This document shows, piece after piece, positions 7,574 to 8,574 of a stretch of DNA of 8,574 nt. The notes beneath the pieces were generated by a model. The model saw only the letters and a program-made list of their open reading frames with translations, made no database searches and was not told the origin of the DNA. The stretch's first letter is position 1. Each line of letters begins with the position of its first letter. Location: positions 1 through 8,574 of the forward strand of contig CAZKLD010000028.1 of NCBI GenBank assembly GCA_964553745.1. Direction: 5' to 3'. This DNA comes from STC-113 sp964553745 (GTDB taxonomy: Bacteria; Patescibacteriota; Gracilibacteria; BD1-5; UBA2023). Position numbers and translations under genes: made by a program.

Positions 7574-8272
7574 ATGAAAATATCAGATTTACTGGCCATG
7601 CATAAAGGCAACAGAAGATACAACACAAGGAAATATGAGCTGGAAGAATGAATAATGAGGAGCAAGATAATCATAAACTGGCTCTTGAATATGAACGAAA
7701 AGACCAGTATCATCCAGATAGCAGGAGGCTCGGCATCAGGGAAGACGAGCCAAGTGACAGAAAGGCTGGCAGAGCACTACAAGCAAACTGTGGCCAGAAT
7801 CTCGATGGATGACTACTACTACGGCAAAACATACATGCAAACTGAAGAGCGAAATGGCAGAAAATTGAACTGGGACCAGCCCGAAGCCATAGACATCCCC
7901 CAGCTCCAAGAGCACATCATGCTCCTGAGGGAAGGGAAACATATCCGCAAGCCAATATACTCGATGAGAGAATCTGAGCCCATAGCAAAAGAAGATATCT
8001 GACCAGCCAAACTCATCATCATCGAATGACTCTTCACTCTGACAAGAGGGCTCCATGAACTCTGAGACTTCAACATCTTCACCCATGCGAATGAGGAAAC
8101 GAGATTGAAGCGGAGAATACTGAGGGACCAGGAAAGGACCGGACAGACCGAAGCGGAAATCACCAGATACTTCCGCGAATCGGTCGAGCCCATGCACCGG
8201 AAATACATCGAGAGCACCTCAAAATACGCACACCTGATAATCGGGAATAACCTGAAAGAAGGCGAAATCTAG
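7574..8272 (+). CDS. Uridine kinase-like P-loop protein (UGA=Gly)
   Basis: With UGA as Gly this frame gives 232 residues ending in TAG. It resembles uridine kinase (Udk) and the phosphoribulokinase/uridine kinase family, which phosphorylate uridine or cytidine with GTP or ATP in pyrimidine salvage. Seen in order: Walker A IQIAGGSASGKTS (47-59), RISMDDYYYGK (75-85), the substrate-side NWDQPEAIDIPQL (99-111), a basic KPIYSM segment (126-131), the strand LIIIEGLF (147-154) where Gly is UGA, and a lid with LKRRILRDQERTGQ (178-191) followed by the helix SVEPMHRKYIESTSKYA. The start at 7574 adds about 40 residues before the usual Udk beginning; ATGs at 7655 and 7691 are alternatives. The shared leader with the upstream small gene favours 7574. 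Only 4 of 15 glycines are UGA, far fewer than in the left-hand genes. Salvage kinases fit the limited nucleotide synthesis of CPR cells. The precise substrate is not provable here. Confidence 0.85.
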
Positions 8273-8300
8273 AATAAAGAGGCTCTAGAGCCTCTTTATT
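8273..8300 (+). terminator. Palindromic terminator after the kinase gene
   Basis: A 28-base perfect palindrome starts immediately after the TAG: AATAAAGAGGCTCT (8273-8286) and its reverse complement (8287-8300). It is GC-rich near the centre with A/T flanks, as in a bidirectional intrinsic terminator. The T tract is interrupted (TTTATTATTTTG), so efficiency is uncertain. Confidence 0.78.
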
Positions 8301-8574
8301 ATTTTGACATTTAATAAACTAAATTTATCGATTATTCCTAAACCATTAATGATTATTCATTAATCACAGCTTTTTAAGCAAAAAGTTGGCAAAAGCTTTA
8401 AGGGGTTCGAAAAGTTCCGGTTAATCTTCTTGCCAAAAGGTGATGCTAGGGATTATTCTCACCCCTTAAGAACCCCCGAATTTTCGCATTATCCGGGTTC
8501 AATGAAGAAGCCCTTCAGCTCCGCACGGGTCTGACCCATCCGCCCTTCGGGGCACCCCTGCCTGCCGGCAGGCA
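8301..8574. other. Hairpin-dense noncoding right end
   Basis: No gene is recognised in these 274 bases. They go from AT-rich (8301-8400) to GC-richer (8460-8574) and contain many inverted repeats: ATTAATGA/TCATTAAT (8345-8364), CTTTTT/AAAAAG (8370-8385), TTGGCAA with TTGCCAA (8386-8392, 8430-8436), TTAAGGGGT with ACCCCTTAA (8398-8406, 8461-8469), GAACCC/GGGTTC (8470-8500), TGAAG/CTTCA (8503-8517), GGGT/ACCC (8527-8537) and GCCC-TTCG-GGGC (8542-8553). This could be a structured RNA or a cluster of mobile palindromic repeats. It matches no tRNA, and I could not match it to tmRNA, RNase P RNA or SRP RNA. A TTGACA lies at 8304-8309 without a good -10 box. Confidence 0.5.
8559..8574. repeat. 16-base perfect palindrome at the window end
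   Basis: TGCCTGCC (8559-8566) is followed directly by its reverse complement GGCAGGCA (8567-8574), ending the window. It sits next to two other small GC-rich hairpins. Its location exactly at the end suggests a repeated sequence at which the assembly stopped. This is inference; copies elsewhere cannot be seen here. Confidence 0.6.

Noticed and set aside
7736..8197. 153- and 132-codon minus-strand open frames over the kinase gene
   Set aside because: They are antisense to a protein with clear Walker A and kinase-family motifs, so they are shadows.
137..8272. UGA=Trp (code 4) as an explanation of the broken frames
   Set aside because: The TGA positions fall in P-loop, GNAT motif A and GGGW glycine sites, where Trp would destroy the motifs. 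TGG is used normally for Trp in the same genes.
8398..8420. TTCGA-containing sequence as a tRNA T-arm
   Set aside because: No matching acceptor stem, anticodon arm or GTTCRANNC arm in proper spacing was found on either strand.

Overview
The window reads coherently only if UGA is decoded as glycine (translation table 25). That code is known from the candidate phyla Gracilibacteria (BD1-5) and Absconditabacteria (SR1) of the Candidate Phyla Radiation, so this is most likely a contig from one of them. Under the standard code every large gene shatters into fragments of about 60-130 codons. With UGA=Gly, seven open frames appear, all ending in TAA or TAG. The recoded positions fall on glycines that are essentially invariant in their families: the Walker A of DnaX, motif A of a GNAT acetyltransferase, a GGGW motif in a fibrinogen-like domain, and the IIIEGLF strand of a uridine kinase-like protein. 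The two sister phyla cannot be separated from this window.

Minus-strand block (1-3582), in order of transcription: a RimJ/RimL-type GNAT acetyltransferase (3582-3055), the DNA polymerase III clamp-loader subunit DnaX (2938-1421), an AI-2E/PerM-family membrane protein (1375-137), and the N-terminus of a type IV pilin-like protein that runs off the left edge (88-1).

Plus-strand block (3694-7017): two tandem, closely related large pilin-like proteins of 520 and 553 residues. They share an almost identical prepilin N-terminus and scaffold over about 190 residues and a more divergent middle segment. They then carry unrelated C-terminal domains: a LamG/concanavalin A-like domain in the first, and a cysteine-rich segment plus a fibrinogen-like YCD...GGGW domain in the second. 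Each has its own TTGACT-N17-TAnAAT promoter, and a strong intrinsic terminator separates them. The pair looks like surface pilins carrying interchangeable binding domains, which would suit an epibiotic or parasitic CPR cell that must attach to a host. That role is inference.

Right end (7018-8574): a 327-base gap with TTGACATTA repeats and two tandem intrinsic terminators, then a small unknown protein (68 aa) and a uridine kinase-like P-loop protein (232 aa) in one probable operon. A palindromic terminator and a hairpin-dense noncoding stretch follow, and the window ends exactly on a 16-base perfect palindrome. The two genes here use far fewer UGA-glycine codons than the rest and both end in TAG, whereas the other complete genes end in TAA. 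This suggests a different history. No tRNA, rRNA, CRISPR array or insertion sequence was recognised.
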